A stretch of 42,240 nt of DNA from Mageeibacillus sp. UBA1212 (GTDB taxonomy: Bacteria > Bacillota > Clostridia > UBA1212): assembly GCA_002309655.1 (NCBI GenBank), contig DBXM01000004.1, positions 7,679-49,918 on the forward strand. The letters are read 5' to 3'. Positions within the stretch are counted from its first letter, which is position 1. Each line of letters begins with the position of its first letter. The position numbers were made by a program, and so were the translations under genes. Shown here piece after piece: positions 1 through 8,411 of this stretch. Under the pieces are notes generated by a model, which saw only the letters and a program-made list of their open reading frames with translations, did not search any database and was not told the DNA's origin.

Positions 1-551
1 GCCCCGCCGATACTGAGGCGCCGACGGAGAAACCCGAACCGACTGAGGCTCCAACGCCGTCCAAGCCTATTGAGAACGTAGTGCTCGGCAAGGAAGCGAC
101 TGCCGACTACACGGAGAGAGGCGCCAACTGCGGCCCGGCGAACCTCGTTTGCGACGGCGACGAGACGACGAGATGGAGCGGGTTCGACCTCTCGAGACCC
201 GACTGGCAGAACAACTTCACCTACTGGGTCGTTATCGATCTGGGCGGAAAATTCACAATCACCGACTTTTATATTATGTTCGAGTCGCTGACCGGAACCT
301 ACAGCATTCAGGTTTCCGACACCGGCGAAGAGGAGAGCTGGAAATCCGTTTACGTGTACGACGACGTGAACTACGGACCTTCGGCGCTTACTGACGAGGG
401 CTCGTTCGACAGCAACACGACGGCTTCCTTTATAAGAGTGCTCGTGGAGTTCCCTGAGGACGAGACGTTCAGCGGACAGTATCCGTTCGTAAGTATTTAC
501 GAATTCGAGTGCTACGGCTATGCCGAGGAAGCGGAGGAGACGGCGGACTGA
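1..551 (+). CDS. 3' end of a surface protein with F5/8 type C (discoidin-like) domain
   Basis: The frame is open from base 3 with no start inside the window, so this is the C-terminal part of a longer protein. It begins in a Pro-Thr-Glu linker (about bases 3-75), the kind that joins modules of secreted clostridial proteins. A single domain of about 155 residues follows and resembles the F5/8 type C or galactose-binding fold. It shows the DGDETTRWSG element, then WVVIDLGGKFTITDFYI and a closing FIRVLVEF strand. Such domains bind glycans on host or dietary surfaces, and the protein is probably extracellular. It ends with an acidic tail and TGA at 549-551. The catalytic or other N-terminal modules lie upstream and cannot be judged. 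An alternative GTG at 81 would cut into the domain and is unlikely to be the true start. Confidence 0.8.
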   Translation, partial: PADTEAPTEKPEPTEAPTPSKPIENVVLGKEATADYTERGANCGPANLVCDGDETTRWSGFDLSRPDWQNNFTYWVVIDLGGKFTITDFYIMFESLTGTYSIQVSDTGEEESWKSVYVYDDVNYGPSALTDEGSFDSNTTASFIRVLVEFPEDETFSGQYPFVSIYEFECYGYAEEAEETAD

Positions 552-570
552 CCGCGGCTCCTGTTATAAA

Positions 571-610
571 AACTGCCCGCGCGAACGGTCTCCGGAAAAC
601 ACGGGCGGTT
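571..610 (+). terminator. possible weak hairpin terminator
   Basis: The arms AACTGCCCG (571-579) and CGGGCGGTT (602-610) pair over nine positions with one G-T pair, and enclose a 22-base loop. The hairpin sits between the stop at 551 and the start at 634. Only a short AT-rich stretch follows instead of a clear T run, so it may be an attenuating or processing hairpin rather than a full terminator. Confidence 0.35.
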
Positions 611-633
611 ATGTATTTAACCGGACAGAGAAA

Positions 634-2526
634 ATGATTAAGAATTTCAAAAAACTGATACGCTGCGCCGCGCTGCTGACACTTGGCGCGGCTTGCTTCG
701 CGGCGTGCCCGTCCTGCACCGTTCCGGACGGTCACGCCCCCTCGGACCCGACCTCGGCGGCGCCCGAGCCGGTAATAGTTGACGGCCTTACCGCCGCCGA
801 CTATTACAAAGGAGGGAAGACCTCTAACTACGTAACCGGGCTTGACGAGTTCGGCCGCGCTTTTGAGGCCGTGCCGGGCGAGAAAACGGACAAGACGAGA
901 AACGTCGGGCTGTTCTATTTTCTGACTCTGGGACAGCATAACGCGAAGGACATTTACGACGTCTCGAAGCTGCTCGAACAGGACAACGGCAAGGATATTC
1001 TTTTTTATTCAAATAGCAAGCAGTCGCCCGTCGACGAGCCGCACTTCTGGGGCGAGCCTCTCTACGGATACTACAATTCGTCGGACAAGTGGGTCATCAG
1101 GCGCCACCTCGAGCTTTTGACCGAGGCGGGAGTCGACTTCCTCGCTTTCGACGTGACGAACGCGGTTACGTACGACGTGGTGGCAAAGAGGGTCATAACG
1201 CAGGTGTGCGAACTCCGGAACGCCGGATGGGACGCGCCTCAGATCGTTTTTTACACTAACGCCTACTCCCACCGCGTGATCAAAAATCTTTACCAGCTGT
1301 ATTACAAGAACGGAAAGTATGACGCCGCGTGGTACAGAGTCGACGGAAAACCGCTAATTATAGGGAATATCTCGACGACCGACGACAGGAACGAAGCGCG
1401 CGGAAGAGGCGACACAAGCTACGTTTCCGAGCCTTTTTCAAAAGAGATTCTGGAACTGTTCAGCTTCAGGGAGTCGCAGTGGCCGAACGCTCCGTTCCGC
1501 GAGGACGGCTTCCCGTGGATCGAGTGGGAGTATCCGGCGCCTGTTCACAACGACGTGATCAACGTGGCGGTCGCGGCGCACCCCGCGCTTCCGATGTCGT
1601 TTTCGATAACGAGAGGGGCAGACAACTGGGGCCGCGGTTGGAACGTGAACACGCACAAAAACGAGAGCGACAAAGCGGCCGAGGGGCAGTTTTTCCAGGC
1701 GACATGGGACGTCGCTATAAAAGAGGACCCGGGAACGGTTTTCGTCACTGGCTGGAACGAGTGGGTAGCCGGAAAGTTCTCCTACGACGGCGAGTACGCT
1801 CTTGTCGACCTTGCCAACACCGAGTTTTCGCGCGACGCGGAGCCCATGAAGGGCGGGCACAACGACGCTTTTTACATCCAGCTCGCGCAGAATATCAGAA
1901 AGTACAAAAACGGACAGCTGCCGGCAGGCGCGCAGCTTGACTCAAAGCCCGCCGGGATCGCGATAGGCACGAACGACCCGAAGTGGGAGGAGGCGGAGGC
2001 CGTGTTTATGGCTCCCGTTATCGAAAACGAAGCGAGAAGCAGCAAGGGAGCGGCTCCGACGGTGCACTACGAGCAGGCGGCGGCGCGGAACTTTATTAAA
2101 GAGGTCAGAATCGCGCAGGACGCGTCCTCGATCTATTTCAGAATCGAGACGGAAGAAGACGTTAAGGCGCGCGAAAACGGCGACTCTTCGTGGATGAACG
2201 TTTTTGTCGGCACCGGCGCGGTGGCGGCGGGCGGCTGGGAAGGCTACGGCTTCGTCATCGGGCGCACGGAACAGAACGGAAAACTCGCGGTAGAGAAGCT
2301 TTCGGCCGATTTTTCCGGCGTAAAAACGGGTGAGGCGGAGTACGCGCTAAGCGGCAAGGTCCTTGAGATCAAGGTCCCGAGGCAGGCGCTTTCGCTCGCG
2401 GCGGACGTGAACAGCTTCTATTTTAAAGTCGCCGACGGCGTCGAAAACCCGTCCGACATTATGGACTACTACGTGAGCGGCAAGGCGTTTCCGGTCGGAA
2501 GGCTCAGCTTCAGATACCTCGGCTGA
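634..2526 (+). CDS. secreted glycosidase-like protein (GH99/GH71/WbsX-like fold) with CBM9-like tail
   Basis: ATG at 634 gives 630 residues. I prefer it because the protein then opens with a signal peptide (Lys-rich start, hydrophobic run, AACFAACPSC near residue 25). That is a possible but imperfect lipobox. Residues about 60-430 look like a TIM-barrel glycosidase of the GH71/GH99/WbsX type: NVGLFYFLTLG, a WGEPLYGYY element, LLTEAGVDFLAFDVTN, and VTGWNEWVAG with Glu376, the hallmark GWNEW motif. From about residue 447 a second domain starts with DPKWEEAEAV and resembles a family 9 carbohydrate-binding or DOMON-like sandwich. The substrate cannot be read from the sequence; alpha-mannan-type or other exported glycans are typical of the superfamily. 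It lies 82 bases after the discoidin-domain gene and may share its transcript. The longer frame back to 520 lacks a signal peptide and is rejected. Confidence 0.72.
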   Translation: MIKNFKKLIRCAALLTLGAACFAACPSCTVPDGHAPSDPTSAAPEPVIVDGLTAADYYKGGKTSNYVTGLDEFGRAFEAVPGEKTDKTRNVGLFYFLTLGQHNAKDIYDVSKLLEQDNGKDILFYSNSKQSPVDEPHFWGEPLYGYYNSSDKWVIRRHLELLTEAGVDFLAFDVTNAVTYDVVAKRVITQVCELRNAGWDAPQIVFYTNAYSHRVIKNLYQLYYKNGKYDAAWYRVDGKPLIIGNISTTDDRNEARGRGDTSYVSEPFSKEILELFSFRESQWPNAPFREDGFPWIEWEYPAPVHNDVINVAVAAHPALPMSFSITRGADNWGRGWNVNTHKNESDKAAEGQFFQATWDVAIKEDPGTVFVTGWNEWVAGKFSYDGEYALVDLANTEFSRDAEPMKGGHNDAFYIQLAQNIRKYKNGQLPAGAQLDSKPAGIAIGTNDPKWEEAEAVFMAPVIENEARSSKGAAPTVHYEQAAARNFIKEVRIAQDASSIYFRIETEEDVKARENGDSSWMNVFVGTGAVAAGGWEGYGFVIGRTEQNGKLAVEKLSADFSGVKTGEAEYALSGKVLEIKVPRQALSLAADVNSFYFKVADGVENPSDIMDYYVSGKAFPVGRLSFRYLG

Positions 2527-2533
2527 GGTTCAC

Positions 2534-2556
2534 GATGAGATTCACAGATGAGATTC
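2534..2556. repeat. tandem 13-bp direct repeat upstream of a promoter
   Basis: The decamer GATGAGATTC occurs at 2534-2543 and again at 2547-2556, in phase with a 13-bp unit. The pair ends 16 bases before the -35 box of the regulator promoter. That is the usual place for an activator site, so it is a candidate operator, perhaps for the PucR-like protein itself. Confidence 0.5.
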
Positions 2557-2572
2557 CGGCGCGCGGTTTTGT

Positions 2573-2601
2573 TTGAAAAAAAGGCGCGGGTGTGGTATAA
2601 T
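2573..2601 (+). promoter_or_regulatory. sigma-A type promoter of the PucR-like regulator
   Basis: TTGAAA (2573-2578), a 17-base spacer and TATAAT (2596-2601) form a near-consensus promoter. Transcription should begin near 2608, leaving about 100 bases of leader. The leader contains a 23-codon frame (ATG at 2610, stop 2679-2681) without a visible ribosome site. It also has an inverted repeat, ACCTTC (2691-2696) and GAAGGT (2699-2704), that overlaps the ribosome binding site. Confidence 0.75.
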
Positions 2602-2709
2602 TCCAGCGTATGAAATCGGAAAAGAGGCTGCCGGATTCTAACGGAGGCTTCAAGCGGACGGCTGTTTCCGCGCTTAAATAAAGGGCGGGGACCTTCCTGA
2701 AGGTGAATT

Positions 2710-3915
2710 ATGGACGACTTTGAGGTTAAAACGCTTGCAGGGAAGATTTCGGGAATTATGGGCCCGGACTTCTGCATCGCGGACACGTCGGGAAAGTTGA
2801 TTTTTCCCGAAAAAGAGGAGAATATTCCGGTTCCTGACGAGCCTTCCGAAGGGGGATTTCAGACGACGGACGGCCGCGTTTTCCTGTTCGTGAAGACGGA
2901 GGGCGACGGTCTGTGGTTCTGCGACACCGTGAAGCCGGGGGAGTCCCAGGCGGCGGCGAGAAAAGCGCTCGAGCTCGCGTCTATTATTTACAACGAGAAC
3001 GTGCTCACCGCGTCCGCGCGCAGAAACGATTTCTTCAGGACGCTTCTCACGGGGGGCAGGGACGCCGTCAACCAGAACGACTTCTCGCTCTACACGAAGC
3101 GGATCTCGGCGGCGGGCGGCGACGTGGAGGTGCTGATCGTTACGGTTTCGAGCCGCAGGAACGGCGACGGAACGGAGCGTGAAAACCGCATTTCCGACGT
3201 GTGTTCACTGCTGGAGTACGTATTCCCGGAAAGCGACGGCTGCGTGACGGTCAAAATGAAGGCGGACACGGCGGCGGTGATTGTTCCCGTTGGAGAGGCG
3301 AATTCGCCCGAGGATATCGCGGCAACGGCGGCCGGCGTAAGAGAGACCGCGTTTTCGGAGTACCTTACCGACATTTCGGTGGGCATCGGCGCGAGGGTGA
3401 GACAGCTTAGAAACGCCGACACGTCTTACAGAACGGCCGAACGCGCGCTGGCGGTAGGAGAATCATTCGGCTTTGAAGGCGGTGTGTATTCCTACGACAA
3501 ACTGGGCGTCGCGCGGCTTCTTTACGGGCTGAAACGGGAGGTCTGCGAGGCGTATCTGCGCGAAGTGTTCGGGACCGCGTTCCTTGAATACCACGGGAAA
3601 AAGGTGCGCGCGGACGAGAAGAGCGGAGAAAAGGGCGGAGAGGCCGGCGACGAGCTGATAAAGACCGTCAAAACGTACCTTGAGCTCAACCAGAACGTTT
3701 CCGAGACGTCGAAGGTCCTTTTCGTTCACAGGAACACCCTCAACTACCGGATCGACAAGTTCAACAAGCTGACCGGTCTCAACTGCACCTCGTTCGAGGA
3801 CGGCCTCAAGGTCAGCATCGGATTTATGATTTTGGATTACATGAACTCTCTGCCGCCCGAAAGAGGCGAGGAGGTCCAGCAGGGGGCGCCCAGAAAGCCC
3901 CAGTCCAGAAGATAA
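2710..3915 (+). CDS. PucR/CdaR-family transcriptional regulator
   Basis: The protein has 401 residues; ATG at 2710 follows AAGGTGA. The C-terminal segment (about 315-375) is a clear PucR-type helix-turn-helix: LIKTVKTYLELNQNVSETSK, then VHRNTLNYRIDKF and a LTGLNCTSFEDGLKVSIG tail. This is the pattern of CdaR and PucR proteins that respond to small metabolites such as sugar diacids or purine products. The N-terminal 110 residues resemble a small sensory domain, and the centre (about 130-300) fits the degenerate GGDEF-like domain of CdaR proteins. It acts in the cytoplasm on DNA. It follows the secreted glycosidase-like gene but has its own strong promoter, with tandem repeats that could be its binding site. 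The C-terminal 20 residues (PPERGEEVQQGAP and onward) are probably disordered. The effector is unknown. Confidence 0.85.
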   Translation: MDDFEVKTLAGKISGIMGPDFCIADTSGKLIFPEKEENIPVPDEPSEGGFQTTDGRVFLFVKTEGDGLWFCDTVKPGESQAAARKALELASIIYNENVLTASARRNDFFRTLLTGGRDAVNQNDFSLYTKRISAAGGDVEVLIVTVSSRRNGDGTERENRISDVCSLLEYVFPESDGCVTVKMKADTAAVIVPVGEANSPEDIAATAAGVRETAFSEYLTDISVGIGARVRQLRNADTSYRTAERALAVGESFGFEGGVYSYDKLGVARLLYGLKREVCEAYLREVFGTAFLEYHGKKVRADEKSGEKGGEAGDELIKTVKTYLELNQNVSETSKVLFVHRNTLNYRIDKFNKLTGLNCTSFEDGLKVSIGFMILDYMNSLPPERGEEVQQGAPRKPQSRR

Positions 3916-3960
3916 TCCGGACGGAAAAGGCAAGAACTGATTTTTTTAAGGCGGTTACAA

Positions 3961-4665
3961 ATGAAGAATTCTGACGAAAAAAAGATCGACCGGCTGAACG
4001 GGCCGGAAATAGTTTTCAGAAACATAACGAAAGACTACCCCAACGGAGTACGTGCGCTCGACAACGTCAGCTTCCGCGTCGCTCCGGGTGAGTTTGCGTT
4101 CCTTATGGGCCACTCCGGTTCGGGAAAGTCGTCGCTTATCAGGCTTCTCATGATGGAGGAGCGGCCGACCGAGGGTTCGATCACGGTCGGGAACATCAGG
4201 CTGTCGGACATTAAGGACAGCGGCATTCCGTACTACAGGCGCGAGGTCGGCGTCGTTTTCCAGGATTTCAGAATAATACTGGGCAGGAGCGTTTACGAAA
4301 ACATCGCGAGCGCGATGGAGATGCTCGGCGAGCCCAAGAAGAAGATAGACGACAGGGTGGATACCGTTCTGGACACGGTCGGCATTCTTTCCAAGAAAAA
4401 CGAAAAGGCGATGCACCTTTCGGGCGGCGAACTTCAGCGCGTTGCCATCGCGAGGGCGATCGTTCTGCTGCCCGGCCTTATAATCGCCGACGAGCCCACG
4501 GGCAACCTCGACCCGGAGAACTCGAAGGAGATCATGCGGCTCCTGAAAGAGATCAACAACATGGGCGCGACGGTTCTTGTCGCCACCCACGAGGCGGGCA
4601 TTGTCGAGAACAGCGGTCAGAGAGTCATTTCGCTGGCCCACGGCATGCGGCAGTTCACCGAGTAA
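3961..4665 (+). CDS. ftsE: cell-division ABC transporter ATP-binding protein FtsE
   Basis: This 234-residue cytoplasmic ATPase pairs with FtsX to activate peptidoglycan hydrolysis. All ABC motifs are present: Walker A GHSGSGKS (50-57), Q-loop Gln101 in VVFQDFR, signature LSGGE (153-157), Walker B LIIADEP with Asp177-Glu178, D-loop NLD, and switch His210. The LDNVSF start and the short QDFR Q-loop are typical of FtsE. The start at 3961 is preceded by AAGGCGG with six bases of spacing. It leaves about 14 residues more than most FtsE proteins have, and these are charged. The stop is followed after a few bases by the ribosome site of ftsX, so the two are co-translated. No separate promoter is obvious in the 45-base gap after the regulator gene. 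Confidence 0.95.
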   Translation: MKNSDEKKIDRLNGPEIVFRNITKDYPNGVRALDNVSFRVAPGEFAFLMGHSGSGKSSLIRLLMMEERPTEGSITVGNIRLSDIKDSGIPYYRREVGVVFQDFRIILGRSVYENIASAMEMLGEPKKKIDDRVDTVLDTVGILSKKNEKAMHLSGGELQRVAIARAIVLLPGLIIADEPTGNLDPENSKEIMRLLKEINNMGATVLVATHEAGIVENSGQRVISLAHGMRQFTE

Positions 4666-4680
4666 AGGAGGCGGAAGAGC

Positions 4681-5583
4681 GTGAAATTCCTGAGACTGGC
4701 TTATTACGAGCTCCGGCAGGGCTTCAGAAACATACTTCGCAACCTTTTCATGGTCTTCGCGTCGGTCATCGTCGTCTTTTCGGTGCTGCTCATCTCCGGC
4801 CTTATGATCGAGGCGGGCATTACGCTCGGTTCGGTGATCAGGCAGTTCGGCGACCGCGCGGAGGTGCAGATCAACCTCAGCTATCTGGTTTCCGACGAAG
4901 AGGCGCAGGAATACTTCGAGGTCATCAAATCCGACTCCCGCGTGAAGGACGCGCAGTTCATTTCCAAGGACGAGAACCTGGAGCGGATTATCGCCTATTT
5001 TCATGGCGATGAAGACCTTTTCGAAAAGTACAGAGAGAGCGAGCGGCTCCACTTCGCGTCGATAGAGGTGCAGCTGAACGAGTACGCGGACGGCGAGAGT
5101 TTTCTTGAAGAGGTCAAGGGGCTGGACGGCGTCGACAGCGTGAAGGACATCGTGGGCACCATCGAAAAAATGCAGCTGATACGGTTCTGGGTCAACATAG
5201 GAACGATCATCGCGGTCATATTCATGACTTTGCTCTCGATCCTGCTGATCTTCAACACGGTCAAGCTGACGATCCTGGCGAGGAAGAACGAGATCGAGAT
5301 CATGAAGTACATCGGCGCGACCGACATTTACATCGCGGTTCCGTTCGTGATCGAGGGCGTTTTCACCGGAATCGTGGGCTCGCTGCTGGCGTTCCTGGCG
5401 CTGTCGGGAATATACTCCGCGGTGTACAAGGGCGTCTACGACACGGCCATTTCCGCGAACATTGTTCCGCTTACGTTCAAGGAGACCGGCGCGGGATGGA
5501 TTTTCCTGGCGTTCCTGATTTTCGGCATCGTCACGGGCTTCGTCGCGAGCGTCTGGGCTTCGAAAAAACACATGAAGGTTTGA
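4681..5583 (+). CDS. ftsX: cell-division permease-like protein FtsX
   Basis: A GTG start at 4681 follows AGGAGGC and gives 300 residues, the usual FtsX length. The topology is typical: one membrane segment near residues 21-43, an extracellular domain to about 168, then three segments (about 169-194, 216-245, 273-294). The extracellular part, with VKDAQFISKDENLERII and LDGVDSVKDI, is the region that contacts and activates wall hydrolases in Firmicutes. FtsX lacks true transport function and passes the ATPase cycle of FtsE across the membrane. The coiled-coil M23 hydrolase encoded at 13810-15192 is a plausible partner, as EnvC or PcsB are elsewhere. That link is inference from family knowledge. 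The S41 peptidase gene starts four bases after the stop. Confidence 0.95.
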   Translation: MKFLRLAYYELRQGFRNILRNLFMVFASVIVVFSVLLISGLMIEAGITLGSVIRQFGDRAEVQINLSYLVSDEEAQEYFEVIKSDSRVKDAQFISKDENLERIIAYFHGDEDLFEKYRESERLHFASIEVQLNEYADGESFLEEVKGLDGVDSVKDIVGTIEKMQLIRFWVNIGTIIAVIFMTLLSILLIFNTVKLTILARKNEIEIMKYIGATDIYIAVPFVIEGVFTGIVGSLLAFLALSGIYSAVYKGVYDTAISANIVPLTFKETGAGWIFLAFLIFGIVTGFVASVWASKKHMKV

Positions 5584-5587
5584 CAGT

Positions 5588-7309
5588 ATGGGCGATTTTG
5601 ACAAATTCCAACCTGATAACAGAGAACACGACGAGTGGGCGGATTCGTTTTTCGCGGAGGTTCTGAGCGGCGCGGGAGCGGCTTCGAGGCCGAAAACGAG
5701 GCTTTACGGGCAGTTCGGGAACGAGCCGGACGAGCCGGAGACCGGCGTGAATGAGACCGTTCGCGAGCAGGAAAACGCGTCCGCGGTGACCGAGCAGCGG
5801 CTTGAGGAGGTTCAGCCGAGGTCGGACACGGTTTTCGATCCGTCGTCGGTGACGAGCCGTTTGAGAGGGTACAGTACGCCGACGCAGAACGCGAACGTTG
5901 CGACTCAGAACGCGGATGTTCCCGCACAGAATCCGGACGGCGAACCTGCGGGCAACAAGGCGCCGGAAAGCGGCGAAAACGCCTCCGGACCGGAGAAAGA
6001 AGCGGACGCGGAGCCCGCATTAAGTACGGAGCCCGAAACAGAGCCCGAAACCGAACCGGAAACCGACGCCGACGTCGACGCCGACAAAAAACGCCGGCGC
6101 ATCACTATTGCGATCATCGCGATACTGCTTGCGGTTCTCCTGTTCCTGGTGGGCCTCTGCGGGTACTACATCGGCCGGATCTCATCGCGCGTTTCAACCA
6201 AAAAGGCCGCGACCGGCTACTCGGTCGACTTCACCGAACAGGGCCTCGACGACGAACAGACTGCGAAACTGCAGTCTGTTTACCGTTTTATCATAGACAA
6301 CTACTACACGGACGTGGACCCGAACGAGCTCATCGAGGGCGCGGTCAGGGGCATGGCCGAGTCGATCAACGACCCCTACGGCAGCTACTACAGGCCCGGG
6401 AAAATGTCCGACTACACCGACTTCATTGACGGCTCCTACAACGGGATCGGAATGACCGTGAAGACCGTAGATGGCTCCATTTTCGTCACCGAGGTCGCCG
6501 AAGATTCACCTGCTTCAAGGGCGGGGATCGTGCCGGGCGACATTGTGAAGGCGGTCAACGGGAAGTCGGCGGAGGGCGTTCCTCTTTCGGAACTCAGGGA
6601 GGAGCTTTCGAAAACCGGCGCGGAGATCGTTCTGACCCTCGAAAACGAAGGCGCCACGAGGGACGTCAGGTGCACTGTCGAGAAGATCATCAAGAAGACC
6701 GTCAGCACGCGCGACCTGGGCGGCGGCCTCAAGTACATCCGCATAACGCAGTTCATCGGCGGCACGGCGGAGGAGTTCAGGAAGGCGCTTCTCGAGATCA
6801 CGGAGGACGGCGCCGACGGCCTGATTATCGACCTGCGCGGGAATCCGGGCGGCTACGTCAGCGAGGCGGCAGAAATCAGCGACATCCTGCTTCCCGAAGG
6901 TACTATTGCGGTGTCGAAGAGGCGCGACGGCACGGTGGTTTCGACGCTGACGTCTGACGCGAACGGAGTGAAGGTTCCGATGGTGATGCTCGTCAACGGC
7001 GGCACAGCCAGCGCTTCGGAGCTTCTTGCCGGCGCGTTCAGGGATTTCAAGGCGGGAACGATCGTGGGCTCCCACACTTACGGGAAGGCGCTGGCGCAGA
7101 TCAATCTGACTTTCGAGAGCGACGGCAGCGGCATCGTGCTTTCGACGCACAGGTATTTTACGCCCTCTGGCGAGTGCATCGACGGCGTCGGAATCGAACC
7201 GGACGTGACGGTTTTGCCCGCGGAAGAATACAAGAACACCGACCCGGACAACATTCCCGAAGGCGAGGACGCGGTCCTCAACATGGCGATTGAGATACTG
7301 AACAACTGA
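5588..7309 (+). CDS. membrane-anchored S41 C-terminal processing peptidase (CtpB-like) with PDZ domain
   Basis: The 573-residue protein belongs to the S41 family. The first 170 residues are cytoplasmic, acidic and repetitive (QNANVATQNADVPAQ; repeated TEPE; DADVDADKKRRR). A membrane helix (about 172-196) follows, then an extracellular N-terminal helical part, a PDZ domain (about 283-365, starting YNGIGMTVK) and the protease core (GLIIDLRGNPGGYV). Spacing against CtpB proteins places the catalytic residues at Ser475 (NGGTASASE), Lys500 and Gln504 (YGKALAQ). It cuts extracellular or wall-associated substrates. The order ftsE-ftsX-ctpB matches Bacillus, and the gene lies four bases behind ftsX, so a single operon is likely. 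The long acidic cytoplasmic tail is unusual, because most CtpA/CtpB proteins have only a short one. Confidence 0.9.
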   Translation: MGDFDKFQPDNREHDEWADSFFAEVLSGAGAASRPKTRLYGQFGNEPDEPETGVNETVREQENASAVTEQRLEEVQPRSDTVFDPSSVTSRLRGYSTPTQNANVATQNADVPAQNPDGEPAGNKAPESGENASGPEKEADAEPALSTEPETEPETEPETDADVDADKKRRRITIAIIAILLAVLLFLVGLCGYYIGRISSRVSTKKAATGYSVDFTEQGLDDEQTAKLQSVYRFIIDNYYTDVDPNELIEGAVRGMAESINDPYGSYYRPGKMSDYTDFIDGSYNGIGMTVKTVDGSIFVTEVAEDSPASRAGIVPGDIVKAVNGKSAEGVPLSELREELSKTGAEIVLTLENEGATRDVRCTVEKIIKKTVSTRDLGGGLKYIRITQFIGGTAEEFRKALLEITEDGADGLIIDLRGNPGGYVSEAAEISDILLPEGTIAVSKRRDGTVVSTLTSDANGVKVPMVMLVNGGTASASELLAGAFRDFKAGTIVGSHTYGKALAQINLTFESDGSGIVLSTHRYFTPSGECIDGVGIEPDVTVLPAEEYKNTDPDNIPEGEDAVLNMAIEILNN

Positions 7310-7431
7310 CCTGCTGATTAACGGCGGTTTTTGCCTGAATATAGGCTAAATTTTGGATTGAATTCCCGGCCCGCGGGACGCCGCTTTCACAATTCAAAGG
7401 AGCGGCGGAGCGGAAGCGGAGGTTTTGGAAA

Positions 7432-8271
7432 ATGTACGGCGAACTGGCCTCTTTTTACGACGCATACACGGGCGACATGGACCGCGAAAAGCTTGCGGAT
7501 TTCCTGTGCCGGATCTTCGCGGGACACGGGCCCGAGGGACTTTCGGCGGCCGCCGGCTACTACCTCAAGAACGGCAGACGCGCGCGCAGAAAAGCCTCCT
7601 CCGATGGCAGCGACGTCAAAAAATCGACGCTCGTTATCGACGTGGGGTGCGGCACCGGCGAGCTGACGTACGAGATGGCTTCGCGCGGCTTCGACATGAC
7701 CGGCCTTGACATAAGCCCCGAAATGCTCGGCATTGCCTCCTCTAAGCGGCGCCGCGGGAAGGCGGGGCAAGACATTCTCTGGCTGTGCCAGGACATGTGC
7801 GAAATGGACACCTACGGATCCTACGCGGCGATGTTCTGCCTCGAGGACGGCGTCAACCACATAACACGCGAAGGCGGCCTCGGGATGTTCCTGTCGCGGG
7901 CGTACAATTTTATCGACCCGGACGGGCTGCTCGTTTTCGACTTTCTGACCGACCGTTATTTCCGGGAAATAGCCGCGGAGGGGTTCTTCTTTGAGGACAC
8001 CGGGAACGGCACCTGCCTGTGGACCGCCGACTACGAAGACCGGCTGATGCGCTACGACGTCGTGTGCTACTCCGCGGAGAGGAACGGGCTCTATTCGAGA
8101 ACGGACGACACCGTCGAGGAGCGGGCGTACGCGGCCGGCGAGATAAGGAAGGCGCTTCGCGAGAATGGATTTTCGGTGATTGATATCATCCCCGCGGAGC
8201 AGACAGAAACGGGAGGAACGGCGGGAAGATACTTCGCGGTGGCAAGAAGAAAAGCCCGGAAAACAAAGTAA
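7432..8271 (+). CDS. class I SAM-dependent methyltransferase
   Basis: The 279-residue cytoplasmic protein has a Rossmann methyltransferase core. Motif I is VIDVGCGTGELTYEMA (about 68-83), followed by the acidic loop FDMTGLDIS, then LWLCQDMCEM and the FCLEDGVNHITR segment at motif IV. About 25 residues rich in Lys and Arg (NGRRARRKASSDGSD) separate the N-terminal helices from motif I and look like a flexible insertion. The substrate cannot be inferred; small-molecule and tRNA methylases share this core. ATG at 7432 follows GGAGG with nine bases of spacing. The 122-base gap after the peptidase has no clear terminator, so it may be read from the ftsE operon. That gap holds the inverted repeat TTGAATT/AATTCAA. 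A bidirectional terminator follows the gene. Confidence 0.85.
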   Translation: MYGELASFYDAYTGDMDREKLADFLCRIFAGHGPEGLSAAAGYYLKNGRRARRKASSDGSDVKKSTLVIDVGCGTGELTYEMASRGFDMTGLDISPEMLGIASSKRRRGKAGQDILWLCQDMCEMDTYGSYAAMFCLEDGVNHITREGGLGMFLSRAYNFIDPDGLLVFDFLTDRYFREIAAEGFFFEDTGNGTCLWTADYEDRLMRYDVVCYSAERNGLYSRTDDTVEERAYAAGEIRKALRENGFSVIDIIPAEQTETGGTAGRYFAVARRKARKTK

Positions 8272-8303
8272 CCGCCGGAATCAAACTCAAACAGACATAA
8301 AAC

Positions 8304-8363
8304 AAAGCCCTGAAGCAACCAATCTCACGCGGTCCTTTAAAACCGCCGGCGCCTCAGGGCTTT
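8304..8363. terminator. bidirectional terminator between convergent genes
   Basis: AAAGCCCTGA (8304-8313) pairs perfectly with TCAGGGCTTT (8354-8363). An inner hairpin, GCGGT (8329-8333) with ACCGC (8342-8346), lies inside. T-rich sequence flanks it on both strands (TTTTATTAAT on plus, TTTGTTTTATG on minus). It serves the methyltransferase gene from the left and the rhamnosidase-like gene from the right. Confidence 0.85.
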
Positions 8364-8411
8364 TATTAATTCACGCAAATTATTCACGCGAAACCGCGCA
8401 ACACTAATAAT

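Noticed and set aside
3941..3947. Terminator before ftsE, because of seven T residues
   Set aside because: No stable stem precedes the T run; it merely lies before the ribosome site.
3955..5604. 549-codon minus-strand frame opposite ftsE and ftsX
   Set aside because: ftsE and ftsX are certain on the plus strand with all motifs. The minus frame has Arg-Asp-His-rich shadow composition and no ribosome site.
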